64,000 nt of DNA from Selenomonadaceae bacterium. GTDB lineage: Bacteria; Bacillota; Negativicutes; Selenomonadales; Selenomonadaceae. This document shows, piece after piece, positions 1 to 7,594 of this stretch. Below the pieces are notes generated by a model, which had not been told where the DNA came from, did not search any database, and saw nothing but the letters and a program-made list of their open reading frames with translations. The stretch lies in contig JAFWWC010000002.1 in NCBI GenBank assembly GCA_017518105.1, positions 152,662 through 216,661 on the forward strand, given 5' to 3'. Numbering within the stretch: position 1 is the first letter of the stretch; each line of letters starts with the position of its first letter. The position numbers and the translations under genes were made by a program.

Positions 1-687
1 CAAATCGCGCAGTTCGCCAAGGATTATCAATTCATCAGCGTTGCACAACTTGAGGCGATATTGAACTACCTAAAGCAAAACCAAATTCAAAAGGTCACGA
101 TGATTGGCAAGGTCACCAAGGAGCTTTTGTTCAACGGCGCAGTGCAACCCGATGCGCGTATGTTGCAACTTATCATGAGCTTGCCAGATAGAAAAGACGA
201 TACGATTATGATAGCGTTTGTGCGCGAGCTTGCTAAATCAGGTATTCAAACCTTCGACCAAACTAAGCTGATTAGAAAGCTCATGCCGCACAGAGGGACA
301 ATCACCCAACGCGAGCCGACTGAACAGGAGCGGCAAGACATGGAATTTGGTTTCCGCATTGCTAAGGAACTCGGACGCTTTGACATTGGGCAGACGGTCG
401 TCGTCAAAAATCGGGCGGTAATGGCTCTTGAGGCTATCGAGGGAACGGACGCTTGCATTGAGCGCGGCGGACTTTTGGCTTGTGGCGGGGCAGTCGTCGC
501 GAAAGTCTCTAAGCCGCAACAGGATAATCGCTTCGACGTGCCGACAGTCGGCTATCACACGGTCGAGAATATGGCTAAGGTCGGGGCAGTGGCTTTGGCT
601 ATCGAGGCGGGCAAAACTCTTCTAGTTGAGCGCGAACAGATGGTTTCCTTCGCAGACGCCAAGGGAATTTCAATCGTCGCGATGTGA
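1..687 (+). CDS. lpxI: UDP-2,3-diacylglucosamine pyrophosphatase LpxI (5' end cut off)
   Basis: The reading frame is open from the first base, so this is the C-terminal ~228 residues of a gene starting left of the window. LpxI cleaves UDP-2,3-diacylglucosamine to lipid X and UMP in lipid A synthesis, replacing LpxH in many diderms. Family-typical stretches are visible: MIGKVTKELLFNG, PTEQERQDMEFGFRIAKELG, DIGQTVVVKNRAV, EAIEGTDACIERGG, KPQQDNRFDVPTVG and EAGKTLLVERE. The stop (TGA 685-687) overlaps a possible GTG start of the next gene. Finding lpxI implies an LPS-bearing outer membrane; lpxD lies 55 kb away in this window. Confidence 0.93.
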   Translation, partial: QIAQFAKDYQFISVAQLEAILNYLKQNQIQKVTMIGKVTKELLFNGAVQPDARMLQLIMSLPDRKDDTIMIAFVRELAKSGIQTFDQTKLIRKLMPHRGTITQREPTEQERQDMEFGFRIAKELGRFDIGQTVVVKNRAVMALEAIEGTDACIERGGLLACGGAVVAKVSKPQQDNRFDVPTVGYHTVENMAKVGAVALAIEAGKTLLVEREQMVSFADAKGISIVAM

Positions 688-692
688 GCGTC

Positions 693-2249
693 ATGAAAAA
701 ATTTGTCGACGCCTCGGCTTGTACGATTATGCTTGTGACTAAGGGCGCGTCGGCTGATGGTAGCGTTTTCGTCACGCACACCAACGACGGCTTCGGCAGC
801 GACCCTAACGTTGTCTTCGTGCCCGCGAGAAATCATAAGCGCGGAAGTCTTCGCCCCGTCTATCCGAGTTCCGCCGCTTACGACGAGTTGCCCGAATACA
901 ACTGCTTTAACGTTCCGCACCTTGTCGCACCCGAACGCGGCGACGCTCATCATCACCCCGGCAAGCCCGCGACCAAGGCGATTGGTTATATTCCCGAAGT
1001 CGAACACACCTACGCTTATATCGACGCTGATTACTCCGTCATGAACGAACACGGCTTGATGCTCGGCGAGTGCACTGACCGTAGCGCACATTTACCGGAG
1101 TTTCAGTATAAAGAGGGCGGCGGGATATTCTATTCGGCGGAGCTGGGACGCGTTGCCTTGGAACGATGCAAGACTGCTCGTGAGGCGATTAATTTAATGG
1201 GCGCGTTGATTGACGAGTACGGGCTTTACGGCACGGCGGAGACTTTGTTTGTTGCGGATAAGGACGAGGGCTGGATTTTTGAAATGCAACCGACGCCTTC
1301 GGGCAAGGGCGGCTTTTGGATTGCGGAGAAAATTCCAGACGGGCATTTCTCTATTGCGGCGAATCAGCTTAGGATACGCGCCATACGCGAGGGCGACCCG
1401 AATCAAATCTTTAATCCGAACTTGCCGCAGATGTTGGAGGAGGTCGGCTGGACGGCTTACGACGCGCAAGGCAATTTGGATTGGGTTAAGTCTCTGCACG
1501 CCGACGAATGGAATCATCCGTATTACTCAATGCGGCGGGTGTGGCGTGGGCTTAGTACGGTTGCCCCGTCAATGAACTTGTCGCCCGTCGTCAGCGATTG
1601 GGACTCCGATTATTATCCGCTGAGCGTGCGCCCCGACAAGAAGTTGACGCTTAACGACTTGATGAGCTTGCACCGCGATTATTATCAGGATACGGAGTTT
1701 GACCAGTCGGCTAGCAAGTTCGCGGGGCTGTACGGTTCGCCATATCATTACGAGAACGAGAAACGGACTGAACGCGCTATCCTCTCCGCCAAGACGAGTT
1801 ATTCATACGTCGCGCAAGTCAATGACAAGTTGCCCGCGCCAGTCTGTTGGGTGTCGATTAACACGCCGCTTGAAAATCCCTACGTGCCATTCACCGTGGC
1901 GAAGATGCCCGACGCTTATCATCATGCCTTGCGGGACACTTACGACGCCTCGAAGATGTTCTGGGCGTCAAGTCAGGTCATGGCTCTGGCGCAGGGTTAT
2001 TGGAACGTGATGAGCCCGATTGTTGCGGAGGCAGTCGAAGAATCGGAGTGCAACTCCCTTAAGCTCGTCGAAGAGTCGCTTAACCTGTCCAAAGATAAAT
2101 TCGCCGCGACCTTGAATAAAAATGCCGTCAAAGTCTTCGAGGACTGGAAAAGGCTCGGCGTACAGCTTTTGATTCAGTATGACGGCGGGGCGGGCGTGAA
2201 GTACGACGAAAGACACTTGCCCGCCTCCGAAGCCCCGACTAAGTATTGA
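693..2249 (+). CDS. C69-family dipeptidase (Ntn hydrolase)
   Basis: About 518 residues, resembling the peptidase C69 (PepD/DipA) dipeptidases. These are N-terminal nucleophile hydrolases in which a cysteine exposed by removal of a short propeptide is catalytic. Here a SACTIML stretch near residues 8-14 places the candidate nucleophile at Cys10, followed by KGASADGSVFVTHTND. A typical NEHGLMLGECTDRS segment occurs near residue 115. There is no signal peptide, so it is probably cytoplasmic and acts in peptide turnover. ATG 693 is preferred; GTG 684 in the same frame overlaps the lpxI stop. Ten bases separate it from the next gene, suggesting one transcript. Confidence 0.85.
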   Translation: MKKFVDASACTIMLVTKGASADGSVFVTHTNDGFGSDPNVVFVPARNHKRGSLRPVYPSSAAYDELPEYNCFNVPHLVAPERGDAHHHPGKPATKAIGYIPEVEHTYAYIDADYSVMNEHGLMLGECTDRSAHLPEFQYKEGGGIFYSAELGRVALERCKTAREAINLMGALIDEYGLYGTAETLFVADKDEGWIFEMQPTPSGKGGFWIAEKIPDGHFSIAANQLRIRAIREGDPNQIFNPNLPQMLEEVGWTAYDAQGNLDWVKSLHADEWNHPYYSMRRVWRGLSTVAPSMNLSPVVSDWDSDYYPLSVRPDKKLTLNDLMSLHRDYYQDTEFDQSASKFAGLYGSPYHYENEKRTERAILSAKTSYSYVAQVNDKLPAPVCWVSINTPLENPYVPFTVAKMPDAYHHALRDTYDASKMFWASSQVMALAQGYWNVMSPIVAEAVEESECNSLKLVEESLNLSKDKFAATLNKNAVKVFEDWKRLGVQLLIQYDGGAGVKYDERHLPASEAPTKY

Positions 2250-2258
2250 AGCGACGAC

Positions 2259-3437
2259 ATGATTAACGCTGAACTTTCCGCGTTGATTGGTGACGTGCTT
2301 GGACTGGGCGTGATTGTTTTCAAGGACGGGCGCGAGGTCTACAGCTACTTTGGCGGACGACGACACCTTGCCCCCGATAAGCCGATGACTCGCAGGACGT
2401 TGCTTAGGGCGGCAAGTCTGTCGAAGATGTTCACGGTCTTTGCTATCATGCAACTCATCGAACACGGCAAGTTAAACCTAGGCGACGACGTGAGCAATCA
2501 TCTTGGCTTTGAGCTACGCAATCCAAATTTCCCCGACGTGCCAATAACGTTTGAGATGCTAGCCGACCACACGTCCTCTTTGCGCGACGGGCTGATTTAT
2601 TCCCTGCCGCCGCATTGCAAGCTTGAGGAGTTCTTCACGGCGGACGGCAACCACTTCGCCAAAACGGAGCCTGGCAAGTACTTCCACTACTGCAATCTGA
2701 ACTACGGCGTACTCGGCACGGTCATTGAACGCATTTCGGGCGAACGCTTCGACCTTTATCAGCAGGAACATATCCTTAAACCGCTGGGCATTAGTGGCGG
2801 CTACGTCGTCAGCAACTTCGACGCGGAAACTTTTGCTCGGCTCGGCACGCTTTATCAGCCGGACGGTCATGGCGGTTGGGTTGCGACGATTGACGATTAC
2901 GAAACTCCGCCGCCGAAAAATTTTATCCGCGTGCAGAATCCCTACGCCCCCGCCGCTTATGGCTCGTTCGACGTGGGCAACTACGTTATCGGCACGAACG
3001 CTACAATATTTTCTCCGGCGGGCGGCTTGCGACTTTCCCTTGAAGACCTCGCCAAAGCTCTGCAACTTCTTATGAATCGCGGCAAGCCCCTTATCAGCCA
3101 AGAATCCTTCGACGCGATGATTACTCCGCATTGGACATTTGACGGGACTAACGGCTACACGTTCGGCGGCGTTATGGAGAATTACGGCTTGGGCACGTAC
3201 CAAATCGGCGGCACGAGTAAAGGGCGGCTTTGCAAGGATTGCGCGGTTGATTTAATCGGGCACAGCGGCGAAGCGTTCGGAATGATTTCGGGCTTGTACT
3301 TCGTTCCCAACACTCAAAGCGGCGCGGCGTTCATGATTAACGGGGCGACGCTCGCGGCGGGCAAGTTCAGCGCGTGCTATCTTCTTGAAGAAGGCGTGAT
3401 GAATCCCGTTTGCAAATATATTTTCGGGAGTGGTTGA
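2259..3437 (+). CDS. Serine hydrolase, beta-lactamase/PBP-like (S12 type)
   Basis: A 392-residue protein with the class C beta-lactamase/D-peptidase fold motifs. SLSK (residues 53-56) supplies the nucleophilic serine and lysine, YCN near residue 147 is the Y-x-N motif, and HSGEAFG near residue 340 matches the H-x-G third motif. No signal peptide or membrane segment is visible, so a cytoplasmic esterase or D-amino-acid peptidase role fits better than beta-lactam resistance. The gene sits between a dipeptidase and thiN in an apparent operon. Substrate cannot be read from the sequence. Confidence 0.82.
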   Translation: MINAELSALIGDVLGLGVIVFKDGREVYSYFGGRRHLAPDKPMTRRTLLRAASLSKMFTVFAIMQLIEHGKLNLGDDVSNHLGFELRNPNFPDVPITFEMLADHTSSLRDGLIYSLPPHCKLEEFFTADGNHFAKTEPGKYFHYCNLNYGVLGTVIERISGERFDLYQQEHILKPLGISGGYVVSNFDAETFARLGTLYQPDGHGGWVATIDDYETPPPKNFIRVQNPYAPAAYGSFDVGNYVIGTNATIFSPAGGLRLSLEDLAKALQLLMNRGKPLISQESFDAMITPHWTFDGTNGYTFGGVMENYGLGTYQIGGTSKGRLCKDCAVDLIGHSGEAFGMISGLYFVPNTQSGAAFMINGATLAAGKFSACYLLEEGVMNPVCKYIFGSG

Positions 3438-3438
3438 T

Positions 3439-4116
3439 ATGAGATTGCCGCAATGTGAATTACCTTCGACGGGCGGACAAGAAATTTTATTCGTAAGTGG
3501 AGGACGACTTCCGAGCCGCCAATTTTTTTTGAGCATAGCGAACGGGCGGAAGATTATTTGCGTCGACAAGGGCATTGAGCTTTGCAAGGCGTGCGGCGTC
3601 GTTCCAAACTTTTTAATCGGCGACTTCGACAGCGCGAATCAATCTGCAGTCTCTTGGGCGCGGGCTAATAATATTCCCGTCGAACGATACCCCGCCGACA
3701 AGGACTTCACTGACACGCAACTTGCCCTAAACCGAGCGGCTGAACTTTTCGGAGAGCACACCGCGATTTTGACTGGTTGCTTTGGCGGACGCGTCGACCA
3801 CCTCTACAGCACGATTCACACCTGCGCGACTTTGAATAGGGCGATTGTCCTAGCCGATGAACGCGAGATTATTTTTTATCTGCACGGCGGCGAAGAGGCT
3901 ACGATAAAATTTTTTAAGACGCCGTTTGCCGTGTCCTTATTGCCCATGACGAGTGCTTGCCGAGGAGTCACGACGAAAAATCTGCATTGGGAACTGGACG
4001 GCGCGACTTTGACGCAAAACTTTCCGAACGCGACGAGCAATCGCATTGAGCGCGACGAAATTTTTATCAGCGTCGGAGGCGGCGTGTTAGCTGTCTACCT
4101 TTGCTTTGCCGAATAA
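3439..4116 (+). CDS. thiN: Thiamine pyrophosphokinase
   Basis: Converts thiamine plus ATP to thiamine pyrophosphate. The family signatures are clear: IICVDKGIELCKACGVVPNF, LIGDFDS, ADKDFTDTQLAL and GCFGGRVDHLYSTI. The C-terminal half is the usual beta-rich thiamine-binding region. ATG 3439 is taken as the start; an in-frame GTG at 3430 overlaps the preceding stop codon (3435-3437) and would add three residues. The gene ends convergently with glgA and the two share the hairpin at 4115-4150. Confidence 0.92.
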   Translation: MRLPQCELPSTGGQEILFVSGGRLPSRQFFLSIANGRKIICVDKGIELCKACGVVPNFLIGDFDSANQSAVSWARANNIPVERYPADKDFTDTQLALNRAAELFGEHTAILTGCFGGRVDHLYSTIHTCATLNRAIVLADEREIIFYLHGGEEATIKFFKTPFAVSLLPMTSACRGVTTKNLHWELDGATLTQNFPNATSNRIERDEIFISVGGGVLAVYLCFAE

Positions 4117-4150
4117 AAAAATCCGACGAGGTTAAGCCCCGCCGGATTCG
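4115..4150 (-). terminator. Rho-independent terminator of the glycogen cluster
   Basis: On the minus strand AATCCG-GCGGGG pairs imperfectly with CCTCGT-CGGATT around a CTTAA loop and is followed by a run of seven T. It lies just past the glgA stop. The A-run on the other arm gives a weaker terminator for thiN in the opposite direction. Confidence 0.8.
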
Positions 4151-4166
4151 TGGTCAATCTTTAATC

Positions 4167-5615
4167 TCAGCTGTTTATCAGTTTCTTGTAAAGTTCAATG
4201 TACTCGTGCGCGGAATTCTTCCAGCTGTAGTCGCTATTCATGGCATTGGAGGAAATCTGCAACCAAACTTCAAACTGCGCGTAGGTCGAGAGCGCACGCT
4301 TTAGGGCGTACATCATCTCATGGGCGTTGTAGTTCGAGAAGACAAAGCCGTTGCCCTGTTTGGTGTACTTGTCGTATTGCTGAACGGTATCTTTCAAGCC
4401 GCCAGTTTCACGGACGACCGGAGCTGCACCATAGCGCATGGCGATTAGCTGACCAATTCCGCAAGGTTCATAGTTACTCGGCATAAGGAAAATATCGGAC
4501 GAGGCGTAAATCCTCTGCGCCAGTTCATTCGAGAAATAAATATTCGCCGAGACTTTCTGCGGGTATCTCCACGCCAGCCCCTTGAACCAATCCTCATAGA
4601 CCTTATCGCCTGTGCCCAAAAGAACAAATTGGAAGTCCTCATGCTGCAAGAGTTCGTCCATCATGCGCACAACCAGGTCGAGACCCTTAGCCGCAACCAG
4701 ACGAGTAATCATAGAGACAATCGGAATCTTTCTGCCCTGCGGAAGCCCAAGAAGCTCCTGCAGTTTAATTTTATTCTCGCACTTTTTATCGAACGCGGCG
4801 TAGGCGTCGGAGGCGTCATAGTTCACGAACAAATCTTTATCAGTCGCGGGATTGAACTTGTCGTAGTCAATGCCGTTGACAATGCCGTACAAATCATCTT
4901 TGCGGCTACGCAGGAGCCCGTCGAGGTGTTCGCCGAAGTATTCGTATTGAATCTCCTGAGCATAAGTCTTGCTGACGGTCGAGACGTAATCGGCGTAGAT
5001 GATGCCGCCCTTCATGAAGTTGACCGCGTCATAGAACTCAAGGTCACCATTGTTGAAATATTTCCAGTCGAGTCCCAATACGTCGCCCATTATGTCTTTG
5101 GTGAAGACGCCTTGATACTTCAGGTTGTGGATGGTGTACAGCGTCTTGATATTTTCGTAGCGTTCGTCGCCTTGGTGTTCAAGCTTAAGCAGGACGGGAA
5201 CCAAGCCGGCGTGCCAGTCGTTAGCGTTGATGACGTCGGGCCAGAAGTCTATCGCGGGCAAGCAATTCAGAACTGCACGGCTGAAGAACGAATAACGCTC
5301 CGCGTCGTCGTCATAACCGTAGAGTCCTTCGCGGGCAAAATATTCCTCGTTGTCCACGAAATAATAAATCACGCCGTCGAGTTCATACTTGTCTATGCCG
5401 ACGTACTTCGTGCGCCATGAAACTGGTATCGTCCCGTCGTACAAGTGCTCCATGCCTTCGCGATATTTCTCGCCAATCTTGCTGAACTTCGGCAGAATTA
5501 CGCGAACATCTACGCCTTGCTCCTTGAGTGCTTTTGGGAGCGAACCCGCTACATCAGCCAAACCGCCCGTCTTAATAAACGGTACCGCCTCAGACGCCAC
5601 ATATAGTACTTTCAT
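4167..5615 (-). CDS. glgA: Glycogen synthase (ADP-glucose type)
   Basis: 482 residues, the usual length for bacterial GT5 glycogen synthase, which extends alpha-1,4-glucan from ADP-glucose. The N-terminus carries KVLYVASEAVPFIKTGGLAD with the KTGGL nucleotide-sugar-binding loop (residues 16-20). NANDWHAGL and the C-terminal SNYEPCGIGQLIAMRYGAAP glycosyltransferase-B segment are present. ATG 5615 is preceded by AGGAGGGAG at good spacing. It is the last gene of glgP-glgB-glgA. Confidence 0.96.
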   Translation of the reverse strand: MKVLYVASEAVPFIKTGGLADVAGSLPKALKEQGVDVRVILPKFSKIGEKYREGMEHLYDGTIPVSWRTKYVGIDKYELDGVIYYFVDNEEYFAREGLYGYDDDAERYSFFSRAVLNCLPAIDFWPDVINANDWHAGLVPVLLKLEHQGDERYENIKTLYTIHNLKYQGVFTKDIMGDVLGLDWKYFNNGDLEFYDAVNFMKGGIIYADYVSTVSKTYAQEIQYEYFGEHLDGLLRSRKDDLYGIVNGIDYDKFNPATDKDLFVNYDASDAYAAFDKKCENKIKLQELLGLPQGRKIPIVSMITRLVAAKGLDLVVRMMDELLQHEDFQFVLLGTGDKVYEDWFKGLAWRYPQKVSANIYFSNELAQRIYASSDIFLMPSNYEPCGIGQLIAMRYGAAPVVRETGGLKDTVQQYDKYTKQGNGFVFSNYNAHEMMYALKRALSTYAQFEVWLQISSNAMNSDYSWKNSAHEYIELYKKLINS

Positions 5616-5667
5616 TTCAATAACTCCCTCCTGTTTTCTCTTGTTGTTGGGAAAAAATTTTTTTAGT

Positions 5668-7566
5668 TTAATCCGCCGCCTGCCTTAGGTATATCGTTGC
5701 TAACGGCGCGATTCTCACCTTGATTGAGTGACTTCGATTTTGATAACCCTTTTCCTCTGCCTCTATTACTCCATTTCTTATCCCCTTGCCCCCGTACTCT
5801 TCCAAATCTGTGTTAAACACTTCCTCATATTTTCCTGCTGACGGAACCCCAATTCGATATTCTTCTTGTCCTTTGGCACTGAAGTTGCTTAGTACTATCA
5901 AATACTCCGAGCCGTCTTCTGCCTTGCGCAGGAACGTTATTATGCTGTTTTCGTTGTCGTTACTCTCTATCCACTGGAAACCGTTCTTATCGAAGTCCAC
6001 CTGCCAAAGAGCTTTGTTATCCAGATAGAATTTGTTCAACGCCCGCGTATATTTTTTCAGCCGCCTATGCATTTCGTATTCTTCGATTAGGAACCAATCT
6101 AAGCTTGCTTCTTCGTTCCATTCGATGAACTGCCCGAACTCGCCGCCCATAAACAGGAGCTTCTTGCCAGGGTGCGCCATCCAGTAGCCAAAGAAACATC
6201 TTAAGCCCGCGAACTTTTCCCAGTAATCGCCGGGCATTTTCTCTATCAAAGACCGCTTGCCGTGGACTACCTCATCATGACTTAGCGGCAGGATAAAATT
6301 CTCCGCGAACGCATACATGAACGAGAATGTTACTTTGTCTTGATTCCACTTGCGATATTTCGGCTCTAGGCTCATATACTCTAGCATGTCATTCATCCAG
6401 CCCATATTCCACTTGTAGTTGAAGCCCATGCCCCCCATATAAACCGGCTTGGAGATGAGCGGCCATGCCGTTGACTCTTCTGCCATCATCAACGCTTGCG
6501 GGTGATACTTGAAGACAGTCTCGTTGAGTTTCTTTAGGAAGTCCACTGCCTCAAGATTGCCCGTGTCGCCGTAGCGATTCGGTGTCCATTCGCCCTCCGA
6601 GCGTCCAAAATTAAGATACAACATATTCGCCACGCCGTCAATTCTTAAGCCGTCAATGTGGAATTCTTCAAACCAGAACAGCGCATTTGAGATGAGGAAA
6701 CTTTGAACTTCCGTCCGCCCGTAGTCGAAATTGATTGTACCCCAGCCGCGATTCTCTGAAAGTTGCGGGTTGTCCGATTCGTAAAGATTGACGCCGTCGA
6801 AGGTGCGCAAGCCATGTTCATCTTTGCAGAAGTGCCCCGGAACCCAATCCATTATCACACCGATATTATTTTTGTGCGCAGTCTCGACGAGGTAGCGGAA
6901 ATCATTCGGCTCGCCATAACGGCTCGTCACTGCATAATAGCCAGTCGTCTGATAGCCCCAAGATTTGTCTAGCGGGTGCTCTGTCAGCGGCAGGAACTCT
7001 ATATGCGTGTAGTTCATTTCCTTGACGTATGCAATCAACTTGTCGGCTAGCTCCCGATAACTCAAATAATCGTTGTCGGCGTTGCGTTGCCATGACCCCG
7101 CGTGCACCTCGTAAATCAACATCGGGTGCGAATAAGACGATTGACGCTTTTTACGTTCTACCCACTCATTATCTTGCCAATCGTAGCCTTCGAGGTCGTA
7201 GATTTTCGAGGCGGTGTTCGGGCGTTTCTCTGCCCAAAATCCGTAGGGGTCGTCTTTTAGGATATGCGCCGTGGAGTTGGGCGGAAGGATTGCGTATTTG
7301 TAGAGGTCGCCTACCTTTAGTCCTTCGATAAACGTTTCCCAAATCTCGCCGTCTTCCAGTCGAATCATACTATTAACGCGGGTATCCCAGTTGTTGAAGT
7401 CGCCGACCACACTGACCGACTTAGCATGCGGAGCCCAAACTGCAAAACGCACGCCCCTTTTGCCGTCGCGGGTAAGGAAGTGAGCACCCATCATTTCATA
7501 AGCCCGATAATTAGTCCCTTGGTGAAAGAGATATAGGGCGTATTCACTCAAATTGGATGTTATCAT
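5668..7566 (-). CDS. glgB: 1,4-alpha-glucan branching enzyme
   Basis: A GH13 branching enzyme of 632 residues that makes the alpha-1,6 branches of glycogen. An N-terminal CBM48-like region (GVRFAVWAPHAKSVSVVGDF) precedes the catalytic barrel. The expected catalytic segments are GLRIDGVANMLYL (nucleophile Asp), LMMAEESTAWP (acid/base Glu) and LPLSHDEVVHGK (transition-state Asp). ATG 7566 is chosen because GGGAGGGAGG lies immediately upstream; a longer frame from 7647 would run into the glgP stop region. Confidence 0.96.
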   Translation of the reverse strand: MITSNLSEYALYLFHQGTNYRAYEMMGAHFLTRDGKRGVRFAVWAPHAKSVSVVGDFNNWDTRVNSMIRLEDGEIWETFIEGLKVGDLYKYAILPPNSTAHILKDDPYGFWAEKRPNTASKIYDLEGYDWQDNEWVERKKRQSSYSHPMLIYEVHAGSWQRNADNDYLSYRELADKLIAYVKEMNYTHIEFLPLTEHPLDKSWGYQTTGYYAVTSRYGEPNDFRYLVETAHKNNIGVIMDWVPGHFCKDEHGLRTFDGVNLYESDNPQLSENRGWGTINFDYGRTEVQSFLISNALFWFEEFHIDGLRIDGVANMLYLNFGRSEGEWTPNRYGDTGNLEAVDFLKKLNETVFKYHPQALMMAEESTAWPLISKPVYMGGMGFNYKWNMGWMNDMLEYMSLEPKYRKWNQDKVTFSFMYAFAENFILPLSHDEVVHGKRSLIEKMPGDYWEKFAGLRCFFGYWMAHPGKKLLFMGGEFGQFIEWNEEASLDWFLIEEYEMHRRLKKYTRALNKFYLDNKALWQVDFDKNGFQWIESNDNENSIITFLRKAEDGSEYLIVLSNFSAKGQEEYRIGVPSAGKYEEVFNTDLEEYGGKGIRNGVIEAEEKGYQNRSHSIKVRIAPLATIYLRQAAD

Positions 7567-7594
7567 AAAACTGCCTCCCTCCCGCGCAAGCAAG

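Noticed and set aside
2259..3437. Antibiotic-resistance beta-lactamase
   Set aside because: S12 motifs are shared by many esterases and peptidases, and there is no signal peptide, so a resistance role is unsupported.
4629..5420. A 263-codon frame on the plus strand opposite glgA, with similar long frames opposite glgP (8537-9430) and glgC (11711-12703)
   Set aside because: They lie wholly antisense to well-supported enzymes, lack ribosome-binding sites and known motifs, and are explained by codon bias of the real genes.
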